Positions 1 through 11,059 of a stretch of DNA of 64,000 bases are shown piece by piece. The stretch is from Camellia lanceoleosa (lineage: Eukaryota > Streptophyta > Magnoliopsida > Ericales > Theaceae), in the NCBI GenBank assembly GCA_025200525.1, contig CM045763.1:57739530-57803529 (forward strand), given 5' to 3'. The notes below the pieces were generated by a model that did not search any database, was not told the DNA's origin, and worked only from the letters and a program-made list of their open reading frames with translations. Position 1 is the stretch's first letter; every line of letters begins with the position of its first letter. Made by a program: the position numbers and the translations under genes.

Positions 1-1539
1 GCCGCGATGTCACTTCAAACAAGGGGCAACTTTCCGTTGCCGCGGTGTCCTTCGAACAAGGGCAATTTTCCATTGCTATGGGTCCGAGGTTGTGCATCTC
101 AAAGAGTTGGTTCCCTGCTTGTTGAGCGGTGGCCGTTTGCAAAAACAGTTTTTGAGAAGTTTTACTGAGGTTGACTATTCTCTCAAAAATCATTCCATTT
201 TTCCAAAACTGGACCATTTTCTTGGACCCAAAAAGGAAAATTTTCGATTTACAACTGACTTGCATGATTTCAAATCAAAAATCGAATAAGCATGTTAATC
301 TAACTTTCATGTTGGTCAAAATTGTTTTAAAACAAAAATGGTCGAAATAATGAACTAGGGGCAGTTGAGTCGGGTTTCTGTCTTTTCCCCGTCGCCGACA
401 TACTTGCGGAAAGGGCACAAGAAGTCAACAACAAAATCAGAAAGCTCTCTCATCCTCCGAACAGCGAGGTATCAAGCCAAGTCACGAACCTGTTGGAATA
501 GGCGAGATGTTCCACTTCCTCATCTGGGACAGATCTAACCACGTCAAACTCCCGGCAAGGCATCATCAACCGATGTTAGCTGCAGTTGCTACACACCCGG
601 TTGTGGCTCAACCTCTGTGGGAAAGTTCAACTGCGTGTGCAGAAGAAAAAGAATCTAGCAGAATGCTAGGGGCAAGAGCCCGCAACTTCTTGTCTATCTA
701 CCAACCACTCTGGGAAGGGATAAAAAAATTGAGAGATTGAAGAATAGAGAGATGTGCGTTTAGAGAAAAAGTGAGAAAATGGTTTTTTTTTTTTCAGAAA
801 AACAGAGCTTGAGGGCCGAGTGATGTGAGAATCACAAATGAGAAAGGGTGGGAAATAGTACCCGGTGAAACAGGCTCCCTGTGCACATTTGAGTCTTGTG
901 TTTTGTTTTGTCTGTTTCGATTCTTGTTTTGAGTCGTTTCGAGTGTCAATAGATATGTTTAGGTTGTTACCTTTTGTTTTCCGTTATTGAGTCTTTTTCG
1001 CTGTGTTCAGTTGTAGGCTCAATACCCAGTCGAAAACTCATTTTCTCAAATTTCAAAAATGATTTGTGGTGTGCTCAGAGTGTTGTGCCATTCGCCACAT
1101 TTGTGCAAAACAGTATTTGTTCTTTCATAAAACCGCAGGGTTCAACCCAGGTCATGTGAGAACAGTAGAACCAGGACCTATTTGAAGCTATGTGGGTTCC
1201 AGACTACAAAGCAAAAGAAAAGAGGAAAAATCGAAGCATCTGAGTGTGTTTCACCTCCAGCAAATTTCGTGGGATGTACCCCTTCAAGCCTTGTCAATGC
1301 TCCGAAGTATGGGTTTGCCTCTACCTCAAGCTCAAAATGTTTCTGCGGAAGTATCAACTCATGTCTCCGATGCGTAGCTCATTGTCAGTTTGCATACACG
1401 AGTTGTATCCTTTTGGAATCTATTGTGACTCCTCCGAGAGGTAAATCGGAGGTTGCGTTTGAATTGGTCTCGTTAAGGCGTGTATTTCCTTATTCAACAT
1501 TTTATTTCAAACACACTGTTGAGATTGCATCGAATATGC

Positions 1540-1735
1540 ATTGATTATTGTGCACAGAATGTGTATACACACTCGTCCCACTTGCATTATGCTGCATGTT
1601 CCAATTGCATTGTTATGCACCCACTTCATTTGCATCATGATGCACATCCCAGTTGCATTGTTATACACTCATTTCACTTGCGCTATAATGCATGTTTCAC
1701 CCACATTGTTGTGCGCCTTTTTACTTGCATTGTTT
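1540..1735 (+). repeat. Degenerate short tandem repeats rich in TTGCAT
   Basis: The phrases CATTTGCAT, CAGTTGCATTGTTAT and CACTCATTTCACTTGC recur with a spacing of about 45 bases. The block leads directly into the hairpin array that follows. It is probably an older, more diverged tandem block of the same retrotransposon 3' region. Confidence 0.5.
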
Positions 1736-1744
1736 CTCTTTCCC

Positions 1745-2620
1745 CTCTCGCGTGTACTACGCTGAGAGGTTTCTTTTCGCTTTTTCTCTTTCTTCTCTCG
1801 CGTGTACTACGCTGAGAGGCTTTTCTCTTTCTTCTCTCGCGTGTACTATGCTGAGAGGCTTTTCTCTTTCTTCTCTCGCGTGTACTACGCTGAGAGGTTT
1901 CTTTTTGCTTTCCTCTTTCCTCTCTCGCGTGTACTGCACTGAGAGGTTTCTTTTTGCTTTCCTCTTTCCTCTCTCGCGTGTACTACGCTGAGGGGTTTTT
2001 CTTTGTTTTCTCTTTCCTCTCTCGCGTGTACTACGCTGAGAGGTTTCTTTTTGCTTTTCTCTTTCCTCTCTCGCGTGTACTACGCTGAGAGGTTTTTCTT
2101 TGCTTTCTCTTTCCTCTCTCGCGTGTACTACGCTGAGAGGCTTTTCCCTTTCCTCTCTCGCGTGTACTACGCTGAGAGGTTTCTTTTTGCTTTTCTCTTT
2201 CCTCTCTCGCGTGTACTACGCTGAGGGGTTTTTCTTTGTTTTCTCTTTCCTCTTTCGCGTGTACTACGCTGAGAGGTTTCTTTTTGCTTTTCTCTTTCCT
2301 CTCTCGCGTGTACTACGCTGATGAGGTTTCTTTTTGCCTTTCCTTCTTCTCTTGCGTGTACTACGCTGAGAAATTCTTTCCTCTTTCCTCTCTCCCGTGT
2401 ACTACGCTGAGAGGTTTCTTTTTGCTTTCCTCTTTCCTCTCTCGCGTGTACTACGCTGATGAGGTTTCTCTTTGCCTTTCCTTCTTCTCTTGCGTGTACT
2501 ACGCTGAGAAATTTTATCCTTCTTCTCTTGCGTGTACTACGCTGAGAAATTTTATCTTTCTTCTCTCGCGTGTACTACGCTGAGAAGTGTTACTCTTTGC
2601 CCTCCTGTGTACGATACGCT
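1745..2620 (+). repeat. Tandem array of about 20 hairpin-forming units in the retroelement 3' region
   Basis: A core reading GTGTACTACGCTGA recurs about 20 times with spacing of about 37-50 bases, separated by pyrimidine-rich spacers of the TTTCTTTTTGCTTTCCTC type. In most units the core is flanked so that CTCTCGCGT can pair with ACGC(T)GAGAG around a five-base loop, giving a short stem-loop per unit. Some units carry TGATGAGG or TGAGAAAT instead of TGAGAGG. The translations seen here (repeats of a LACTTLRGF-like phrase) are artefacts of the repeat. Arrays in the 3' untranslated region are known for plant Ogre/Tat elements. Confidence 0.9.
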
Positions 2621-3042
2621 GGGAGATTTTGTGCTTGAGACTCCGGGTATTCTCGGTAGTCACTTTTAGCCTTCTCCGCGCAAGACGCCGTGAGAATTGC
2701 ATAATTTTCGTACATCCTTTCTACATGAGATGTAGTTTGGTTCATGTTTACTTGCTTGCATAGCATTCGCTTAAAATGTTGCATTTATTTTGCATAATTG
2801 CTTCATCACAGCATCCTTTGCATGATCATAAGTTATGCACTTGCATTGTGCATCACTTCGCATCCTGCCCCCGAACTACGCTGGTTTGATTCCTTGTAAA
2901 GGGATACGTAGGCAGCCTGCGGGCACAACCATTTGTCTATCTATATCTTGTTTGTTTGTCCAAGTCTTCGGCCTTGTCAAAAATGGGTCGTCTCTGGGCT
3001 TCGACATTCACTCACGTCATTTCATGACTTCCGAGTTCTGTC

Positions 3043-3055
3043 AAAGAGGGGCAAC
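3043..3055 (+). other. Polypurine tract of the LTR retrotransposon
   Basis: The purine-rich run AAAGAGGGGCAAC lies directly upstream of the LTR start TGTAGACACCCC. Position and composition fit a plus-strand primer site. Confidence 0.75.
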
Positions 3056-3469
3056 TGTAGACACCCCATTTTTGACCGCCCTCGAGACTTGGGCGTTATT
3101 GATGGTTTACTTGTTGGAGAAAGGTATGTAGGGCGAAGGTTCAATTTTTTCGGTAAGGAAAGGGCCAAATCCCAACTTCATACCCCATTGTGGACCAAAA
3201 TTATTTTTGATGGTTTTTATACCTTAAAACCCTCTCTTTCAAAACATTTTTGAAATAAAATTCCCACGATGTTCCGACGCTCGCATTTCGGTAAATGTTG
3301 CGCTTTTCGATAAACCGAGCAAGGACAAAGGGGAGATGAATGAAAGAGAGATGAAATCTTTGAAAAATCTTTCAAAACACCTTACTTAGGGGTTTGAAGT
3401 TGAAGAAAAGAGGAGAAGAGGGGAGAAAACTAGTTTGGGAGTGTTTCAGCATGAATCCGGGAAGGAGAA

Positions 3470-3735
3470 AAGTCTGCGCGGCTTCCCCGAAACAGGCGTA
3501 ACTCTTTGTACAAGAAGAATTAAAATATGGGGCCACCACCATTGGAAACCTTACTTCCGGGGCTTCATTTTTCACTCAAGAATCTCCTAAGTCCAAATCC
3601 GGGGGGAGGAGATATGGTTGGTTGAAGTCCGGTTGGACCGAATCTGCGTGGCTTTACGGAAACTGGCATAACTTTTTCTACAGGAGGAATTTTAATGCAA
3701 GGTTTGCGCCATTGGAAAGCTAACTTCCGGGGCTT
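3470..3735 (+). repeat. Direct repeat pair in the proximal LTR (U3)
   Basis: Two diverged copies about 170 bases apart (3470-3566 and 3637-3735) share TCTGCG-GGCTT, GGC(G/A)TAACT, CCATTGGAAA and ACTTCCGGGGCTTCA. Upstream of the TATA-like site, such duplicated blocks may act as enhancer repeats. That function is inference. Confidence 0.6.
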
Positions 3736-3916
3736 CAATCTGGACTTCCACCGGCACTTTTTGACCTTACCGGCTGCCTACCGGCACTCTATTTAGCCGA
3801 CCGGCACAAAAGATTGCCGGCCGGCCAAAAGTGCCCAGAACTTCGACAGATATTTATCAATACACTGTGGAAGATATTTCTAATTGGGATATTTCGACCA
3901 AGAACTCTTGTTTTGA

Positions 3917-3925
3917 CATATATAG
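3917..3925 (+). promoter_or_regulatory. Candidate TATA box of the LTR
   Basis: ATATATAGG occurs about 860 bases into the LTR, followed by a CT-rich leader (AACCTCTCTCTCTCT at about 3993) and then a possible splice donor. This gives a U3 of roughly 0.9 kb and an unusually long R-U5. Confidence 0.4.
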
Positions 3926-4424
3926 GGCCATATATCTCATATGCTTGGGGGTGAGAACAAAAAGTGAAGTTTTGGGAGCTTCTCACTCCAAAAAACCTCT
4001 CTCTCTCTAGAAATTTCAAAGCAAAATTTCAGCCCTCTTCCTCTTCCTTGGTGTAGGTTGGATTTTTTTGGAGCAAAAAACCAGATATAGACATACATAT
4101 TTGATATATACACCTATATCCCTCCATCTCTCACTATATCTCTTCCATTCAACCATTGAACACCCTTGTTCTTGGGCCTTTTCTTCATCACTACCAAGCA
4201 CCACCATCACCACTCCATTTCCAGTAGCAAGGAGGGGTTTTTCAGAGGCTTAGGAGCAGCAAACTTGAGCCAAGAAGCAACAAGAGTGTGATCTTCAAGG
4301 GTAAGTATCAATCACCCTCTTTTGGCACTTTTTTTTGCACCATTCCTCTACCCTACTTGCTCACTGTTTTAGACTCCGGACCTAACTGAAAGGGGCCTTC
4401 TTTTGAGCTATTCTACATGTTTGT

Positions 4425-5110
4425 TTAAGGGCTCAACCCTGTTTGAGCCCTCTATGATGCACTTGCTTCAATATCATTTTGTATGTCAATATCTTGCATG
4501 CTTTTTTTAGTTCATGTGTGATCTATTTCTGAGCCTGATATAAACTGTGAGTGGGCCTATTTTGAGCCCCTCTTAAACATTGAAGAAGGGCTCAACCCTG
4601 TTTGGCCTCTCTATCATGCACTTGCTTCATAATCTCTCATATTTACCGTAAATTTGCATGATGTGTTTAGCCTCTGCGATCTTTTTTGGAGCATGTCATG
4701 AACTGTGAGTAAGCTTATTTTGTGTCCCTATACAACATTGTAGAAGGGATCAACCTTGTTGGGGGTCTCCATGTTATACTTGTCATTATATCCCTCTTTG
4801 GCCCTCATTTTGCATGTTTTGTTGGACCTATTTTGCTTCTGTTTTCGGCCATGATCAGGTCTGGAAAGAGTCATATTTTGGCCTTATTGTCATCTTTTGT
4901 TAAGGGTCCAAGGCTGTTTGATGCATTTTTTGTATACCTCATATTATAGCCTTTGTTGGCTTCAATCTTGCATGGCATTTCGGGCATGTTTTCATATTGA
5001 TTTGGGGGCTTTCATCTACTGTGAGTAGTCATATTTTTGGTCCCTCTTCAGTGTTGTAGAAGGTTTTTTTTTCCATTTGGGCTTTGCATATACCACTTGC
5101 TTCATAGCCC
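4425..5110 (+). repeat. About five copies of a ~158-bp monomer inside the LTR
   Basis: The phrase AGGGCTCAACCCTGTTTG and diverged versions recur at about 4428, 4587, 4746, 4901 and 5059, that is with period 155-159 bases. Each is followed by CTCTAT-ATG-ACTTGCTTCAT or a decayed form. The copies become more diverged rightward. Confidence 0.75.
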
Positions 5111-5385
5111 CCCTTGTGGAGCCATTTTTGTATGCCATGTTAGCCCCATTTGTGATTCTTTGTTTGCCCATGTTTTGTCTTGTAAAAATGTGAGTTATGG
5201 GGCTGCCTTGCTTCTCCTTTTCATGTCATGCATCAGTTATGCATGTTTGGTGTAGCTATAGGCCATTTGGTGCCAAAATTCATGTTTGGGATCATTCCAT
5301 GCATCGGGTACACTTTGGCCATGTTTGATTTGTTTTGCCCACATTTCAGTCTTTGAAATTCATTTGCATGTTTTCATATCATATT

Positions 5386-5697
5386 TCCATGCCATTGCAT
5401 TCCGTATGCCATTGCCTCGGTTTGCGTGCCCGTGTGCACGCATTTCGAGGCATCTCATTTTTCATCTCTCGGCCTCTTATGTGAGTGTGGCTGAGGCTCT
5501 CTCATGTTAGTGTAAGCCCATATTGTATTGTTTATGTCATTTTAGCATCATTGCATTCCGTATGCTATTGCCTCGGTTTGCGTGCCCATGTGCGCGCACT
5601 TCGAGGCACTTCATTTTCATCCGATGGCCTCCTATGTGAGTGTGGCAGAGGCCCACTTGTGTTGGTGTAAGTCCATGTTGCATTGTGTATGCCATGT
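5386..5697 (+). repeat. Tandem duplication of a ~155-bp unit inside the LTR
   Basis: Two adjacent copies share GCATTCCGTATG, TATTGCCTCGGTTTGCGTG, TTCGAGGCA, ATGTGAGTGTGGC and GTGTAAG at the same relative positions, offset by about 155 bases. The period is nearly the same as that of the array just upstream. Confidence 0.8.
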
Positions 5698-7495
5698 TTC
5701 AATGCGTTGTGCATGTTATGTTGTTAGCGTTGTGTGTGCCATGTAGTTGCATTGCATGTTTGTATGCTTGCTTGCATGCTTAGGTCGCATTTGCATTGTT
5801 GTGCATTACCTCGCCTCTTGATCAACCATGATTGAGGTTGGGTCCCTTGTATGTTTTGTGTGCATTGCATTTGACATTGAAACGCATACTTGACTCTTTG
5901 GCCATCATGCATCGAAATGCGTGATTGGTGGCGAGTCGAGCACCACACTCCTTGAGTCTTCAACATGATATGGAGTGTGGTGGTGCAAACATTGCTTTGA
6001 AAATACATTGCCATGCCTTGTTTGCCCTCTCTCTTTGTCAAACAGTTTCTGCGGGAAGTTTTGGCGATCGGCTACATCTGATGCCGGCCGGCAATTCATC
6101 AATAAGATAACTTCATCGACGGTGACCATTTCCCATAGCCGATGGACATTCCTCCTGGCGGTGGCACTCCACGATATCTGAAGAGCATACCTTGGGACTT
6201 GTCGGTCTTGAGAGGTGCCAAACGGTGAAAACAGAGGCAACATGTGTCATGGCAATGAATTTCTGGGCGAAGCAAATCCGAGCATGCGTGCATCCCTCTT
6301 CCCGAGGCCTTTTACTGCTTTCCATAGCTTAGTGAATTTGTTAATTTAATTAATTTGTAATATTTAGTTAGCTTGCGTAGTTAATTATTTGTATTATTCT
6401 TTTGGTCCCTCCGAGCGAGGGCGTAATTGTAATAAGTGTGGGTGAGTGGGTGTATGTCTTCCAACCCCCATTTCTTTCTCCCTTTTATTTACCTGCTTAT
6501 GATGGTAGATTAGGGCACGTTTACTTTGGCATACCTTATGCTATGCATGCATCCATGCATTTGTTGACATGCATCGGGCTCGTACATCATACAAAGCGCA
6601 TTGTATTTCAATTCGAAATTGAATACGTGTTATTTGTAGCATCCCACATGCCATCTTGAGGGGTAGCCGAGCCTGTCTAGATTGCATCCTTGCCTGTGTT
6701 GCATTAGCCATTTAACATGAACTAGGATATGCATGTTGCTAACTAGTTTATTGTTTTGGCACGGAGTACGATGTAAGTATTTTACGCTTTAGCATACCAC
6801 ATGCGTGTGAATGTTGCCATGACAGTATGCTTACCATGCGGCTAAGTGCTTATATGAGATAAATTGTTTGAATGCCTGTGGGTGGAGGTTGGATTGCTTG
6901 AGTTGGAAAAACTCGTTGAAATCCGTGTTTTAGCCTACTTGCGAGTAGCAATTTCAAACTGTTTTCAAAACGAACGGATATGCAATGTTTATTTCCAAAT
7001 TAGGCAATCTAGTCTATACTTGTTTGCTGCGCGCATAACATAGTAATTCTAGGCTAATAATTGGAATAAGAGCATGTAATGTTTTCAAAATCGGATATCA
7101 CGGTTAGTAGAGGCCGGTCTTGAATGAGGCGAAAGGTGCTCATAAATGACCTTCCGCGATCGTCCCCATGCTCCCGAGCCAACCCCACTTTGGTGATGGC
7201 GAACTCGTGCCCTTCGGCACCGAGTCAGGGTTTCCTAAATTTCCCATTTTAAAATATTTAGGTGGCGACTCATGTCAGCAAAGTCCATGTTTGGCACTAC
7301 TTTTTCAAAATCTGCTTTTCTTCAAAAGCGATTTGCGAGTTGGACTCTTTGGTTCGATTTAGAACCGCAACACACAAACAAAAAGGAGTCCGAATCAGAA
7401 GCGCCGAGGTTCCCGCATGACGTGTTACAAGATCAAGCACACTAAGGGTCGGAGCATTGAATTGACCAAATGTCCGCATTCATCCCCTGTTTTCA

Positions 7496-9150
7496 AGACC
7501 CATAATGGTTCACATGGTAATTAGAAATATCAACTGGTACAAATCATATTATTATGCTTTTTTCAAGTCACATTAAGCCATGTGGCTCATATCCATATGT
7601 ATCCATTTGTAATTAGAGCAATCAAATCTGGATTTTTGATGCGCAATGGTAGATACTTATTGTCATATAAAAAAGAATACATACATCTTCATCTTGTGTG
7701 TAGCATGAACCCTTCTTTGCAAGAAATACTACATGTTTCAATCATGTCATCAAAGTCACCGCCACCACCAACATTTTCATCTTCGGGTTCCAAGCGTGGC
7801 GGCTCATAAAATAACTAGTGTCAAGTGCTTCAACTGAAGGTATAAACATGGCTGCACATTGGTGAGTTTGCAAATTCATTAACAATTGATTGCTTTACAT
7901 TAAAAAACAAAAAGAAGAAGAAGAAGATTTAAACAAATGACCTTACGCCTTGCAAGTGTGTCCCGATTGATATCCTTAAAGGAAAAATGTTGCTTTACGC
8001 AAAAATTAACTTACTGACCTTGCTTAGTTTCTATTGCCATCAACACTTGCAAATAAGCCTCGATTAAATATAGAAAAATGTTTTTACCTCTCGGCCTGTT
8101 GCACCTAATCTTTGAACTGGATTTTCTATCGGAATAAAATAAAGAAGAAAAAAATATGTAGTTGCTAAATACATCTTTCTTGGAACTTTCTCAAGTACAA
8201 AAGGACCCAAATGACTAGTACATTAATAACGGTTCCATATAGTTGCCGGATATTAGTACTTATGGATCCTTAATTCTATATTCTTGGCAAATGAGCAAAG
8301 AAACATGCATAAAAGTTGGACAAAGTAAAATGGAAACACATTTCTGATGCACAAGTAGTGAAAGAAATCATAGTTCTATATCTTTACAAATTCTTAAGAA
8401 CCTTGCACATTGCTTTAGCTGGAAATAGTGGCAGTAATATACCAACCAAGAACATTAAAATGATCAAAATATGTTAAATTAAAATGGTAGTGACAAAATC
8501 ATGGCACAATATCAACGTAAAAAAGACAGACAAGAGAGGTGAAGGTCAAGAGGATATTATTATTACTACTAAATGTTTTTGAAATTACCTCCAAGATCAA
8601 CTAGTTGGTATGGCATCTAGTTTCTTTTTCATTCCTTCTAACAAAGATAGAAATTGAACTCCTAAAACCACCCCTCCCTTACAAATGCCAAGGCAGGAAG
8701 TTACTAGGGTGGTACAAAAGCTATAACAAATGCACCAATGCGAGAACTTGGAACAATACGAGCTATGATTAGTATAAAAGTGAGTTTAATTTTAATTGCT
8801 TTCATATCATTATTGACGCAAGGAAGCGTGTATGGAATGAATACAAGCAACAAAACAACAATGAATAACTTATATAAAGAAACACTATGTAATTTATTAA
8901 TAATTCACCAAAAGCATTACATAGGTATTTGTACTAAACTAATTCTTGTAGAGTAAGCTACGAAAAATCAAGTACTTATATATATGAAATCAAGTACCTA
9001 TATAGCTCTGAATGAATACAGAATTTCAAATTCAAGCAATTTGAATGAATCTGAGAGTATATATATAGATATGTACATGTATATATGATGTGTCTGCGAG
9101 AGAGAAAGAGATTGAAAACATACCAAATCACTATTTACCTTCTGATTGAA
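7496..9150. other. Gene-poor stretch with decayed CACTA-type coding remnants
   Basis: No intact gene is seen. On the minus strand, short exon-like pieces near 7730-7830 (reading EPEDENVGGGGDFDDMI), 7950-7990 (KDINRDTLARRK) and 8090-8140 (NPVQRLGATGR) are separated by intron-like AT-rich sequence. They would fit a broken transposase-associated gene belonging to the CACTA end at 9699. I do not recognise the family with certainty. The 72-residue frame at 8738-8956 (+) has a hydrophobic start but no recognisable domain. Confidence 0.3.
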
Positions 9151-9154
9151 GCCA

Positions 9155-9400
9155 AAGAACTCGATCGATTCGAAATGAGGTGAAGATCGATTCGATCTGG
9201 CGGCACAAAGATCGATTCGGATTGAAGCTGAAGATCGATTGAGTCCTAGCTGAGATCGATCGAAGCTGAAGATCAATTGATTGAGTCCTAACTGTTTTGA
9301 GCACAAAGATCGATTGATCGATCAAAGCTGAAGATCGATTGATTGAGTCCTAGACAGAGGAAATAGCTGAGATTGATTGAGCCCTAGCTGAAACCGATTG
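9155..9400 (+). repeat. Degenerate tandem repeats around GCTGAAGATCGATTGATTGAG
   Basis: AAGCTGAAGATCGATTGA, TTGAGTCCTAGCTGAGATCGAT and CACAAAGATCGATT recur irregularly. GATCGATT or GATCGATC occurs about ten times. This looks like a subterminal repeat block of the CACTA element ending at 9699. Confidence 0.55.
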
Positions 9401-9514
9401 TAGTGAAGGAAGGAATCCAGCTTAAGAATGCACGTATTTGACAACTGAATGAGGGATCGATCGATCAAATTAATTCGTCTCTAGCTTTTGCCAAGTGCTC
9501 AAATCAACATAAAC

Positions 9515-9699
9515 TTAAAACTTTTTTTGGTCCCTAAAAGTCTTTAAATAATTTTTTTTGGACTATCATAAAAGAATATACGGTGTTTGTGTAATTTTCT
9601 CTTCAAATTTATTTTGGTCTCTAAATGATGACTTTTAGAGACTAATAAATGCAGTTGGTCTCTAAATATTAGTCCCTAAATCACTAATTTCTTGTAGTG
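9515..9699. mobile_element. Right end of a CACTA (En/Spm-type) transposon
   Basis: The sequence ends at 9699 in AAATTTCTTGTAGTG-like text, whose reverse complement begins CACTACAAGAAATTAG, the classical CACTA terminal repeat. The phrase GGTC(T/C)CTAAA occurs repeatedly on both strands just inside, as expected of subterminal repeats. No matching left CACTACAAG end was found between 7496 and 9515, so the element is truncated or its left end has decayed. Confidence 0.7.
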
Positions 9700-9712
9700 T
9701 CAATCCTATTTA

Positions 9713-9743
<31 letters not shown>

Positions 9744-9744
9744 A
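9713..9744 (+). repeat. (TCTA)n microsatellite
   Basis: About seven tandem TCTA units follow immediately after the CACTA end. Confidence 0.95.
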
Positions 9745-10700
9745 TATTATATAAGAAAAATGAGATTTCTAATCCACAACGCTTGTGAGAGCTTCAATAT
9801 CTTAAACTTTAATTTCTTAATTTTTTTTGTATAACTAGGTAAATTTAAAACTTTTAAATATCATTGTATTTTTTATTTTTATCCTCTTTCTAACTTATTA
9901 TACCATTACTGCTATTTGTTAGTTTGTTAATCATAATTCAATAAATTGAAAATGAAAGCTTAGTATAACTTTTCATATATATATTAATTAATTTGTTACC
10001 GCTATATTGGTATATAATAGTATAATATATATGAATAATTTATAAATATAATTTCTATTTATTTTTGTGATTAAAATAGTCCATCTTAAAATTGTATATA
10101 AATGAGTTAAATGAAATTTTATCCCCAAAAAATCTAATCTATTTTTTTTTTATACTTTTTAATTTTTTAAATTGAAACATCAGTTGTTTATGTCCATAAA
10201 ACAAAATTGTTAAACACATATCCAAAAGCTACACATTTTTTTTCTTTTTATTTTATTTTTCTTTTTTTTAATAGGTAGGATATTTACAAATGAAAAATGT
10301 TTGACATCTCAAAAAACTTTTCATAATTCGACTTATAATGATGTGGTTATAAGTGTCGATTTTTATACAAATATAAGAAGAGAATTAATCAAATTATACA
10401 TTTCAACCAACCACATACTTAAGCTTTCACTATTTCAACATGTTATTTCATTATAATTCTAATTAAGAGAATTTTCAACTCTTAATATATTTTTTTTTAT
10501 CAAATTATAATTTGATAAAAATTTAAAAAGATAAAGCATTGAAAATTATTTTTTCTATCAAAATTGATGAAAAGAAAAAAAAAATTGAGATAAAAATGAA
10601 AGTTCTTATAAAAATTGATAAAAATTTAATGAAAAAGTTAAAGTGGTTAATATCAAATCAAATTTTTTATTCAAGTTTAAAATCAAATCAAGTTAAAAAA
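9745..10700. other. AT-rich intergenic DNA
   Basis: Mostly A/T runs, with no open frame over 60 codons and no recognisable repeat ends. Confidence 0.6.
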
Positions 10701-10701
10701 A

Positions 10702-11058
10702 GGGGGATGCACCAATAAATCTCAAATTAATAATTTATGCACTGTTTAGTCCTAAATTTTTTTTTATAGACTGAAAGGTCCCATTACAATGTTAATAACA
10801 TCAGAGTCATGTTACAAACATTAGATTCCAAACATCTAATGTTCATCAAATTTCAATAATGTTTGAAAATATAGGATGAAAAACATCTAATGTTCATCAG
10901 ATTTCAATAAATTTTGAAATTATAGAATGAAACATCAGATCATTTACATCATTTACATCATGTTGATGTAAAAATGGAACTAAATGGAGCATAAGAAAAC
11001 TTTTAGGACTAAATGGTTCAACGTTTCAAAAACTAGGACTTATGGGTAAATTTTCCTT
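10702..11058. mobile_element. Probable foldback MITE with ATTTAGTCCTAAA-type ends
   Basis: Left TTTAGTCCTAAATTTT and right AAAACTTTTAGGACTAAATGG are inverted copies. A further inverted pair (AAATCTCAAATTAATAATTTATG against CTAGGACTTATGGG) lies outside. Inside is a direct repeat around AAACATCTAATGTTCATCA. No clear target duplication was found. Confidence 0.45.
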
Positions 11059-11059
11059 A

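Larger units (their letters stand above)
1..3055 (+). mobile_element. 3' internal region of an Ogre/Tat-type LTR retrotransposon (partial)
   Basis: This stretch precedes a polypurine tract and an LTR start, so it is read as the part of a plus-strand Ty3/gypsy element between pol and the 3' LTR. The 5' part of the element lies left of the window. No gag, protease, reverse transcriptase or integrase motif is visible, and the few open frames (about 500-740 and 1180-1545) are short and unrecognised. The end of the region (about 2870-2920) has a conserved-looking block reading GAACTACGCTGG and GGGATACGTAGGCAGCC, which from general knowledge is common just upstream of the 3' LTR of such elements in eudicots. 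Lineage assignment rests on the very long LTR and the repetitive 3' region. Confidence 0.65.
3056..7495 (+). mobile_element. Long 3' LTR of the Ogre/Tat-type element (about 4.4 kb)
   Basis: The LTR begins with TGTAGACACCCC after the polypurine tract. Its right end is placed at a CA at 7494-7495 (CCCCTGTTTTCA), but this is tentative because the 5' LTR is not in the window and the target-site duplication cannot be tested. A GGTGGCGACTC phrase at about 7262 resembles sequence near the primer site of related elements, so the true end could be there. Ogre-type LTRs of several kilobases are known. Open frames inside are short and not gene-like. The LTR contains repeated blocks, a TATA-like site near 3919 and a possible splice donor GGGTAAGTATC near 4300. 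Confidence 0.65.

Noticed and set aside
507..740. 77-residue open frame in the retroelement
   Set aside because: No similarity recognised and no continuation in neighbouring frames. It may be decayed coding sequence but cannot be supported.
1692..2583. Overlapping open frames with repeated SLACTTLRGF-like phrases
   Set aside because: They are read-through of the hairpin array in several frames and not proteins.
1745..2620. Regular repeats and spacers resembling a CRISPR array
   Set aside because: The spacers are near-identical pyrimidine tracts, the context is a plant retrotransposon, and there are no cas genes.
7255..7275. GGTGGCGACTC as a primer binding site of a new element
   Set aside because: No gag or other coding sequence follows, and the text continues in LTR-like fashion to about 7495. 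Kept only as an alternative LTR end.
8738..8956. Small secreted-protein-like open frame
   Set aside because: The hydrophobic start is plausible, but the rest is low-complexity, AT-rich and inside a decayed transposon region.
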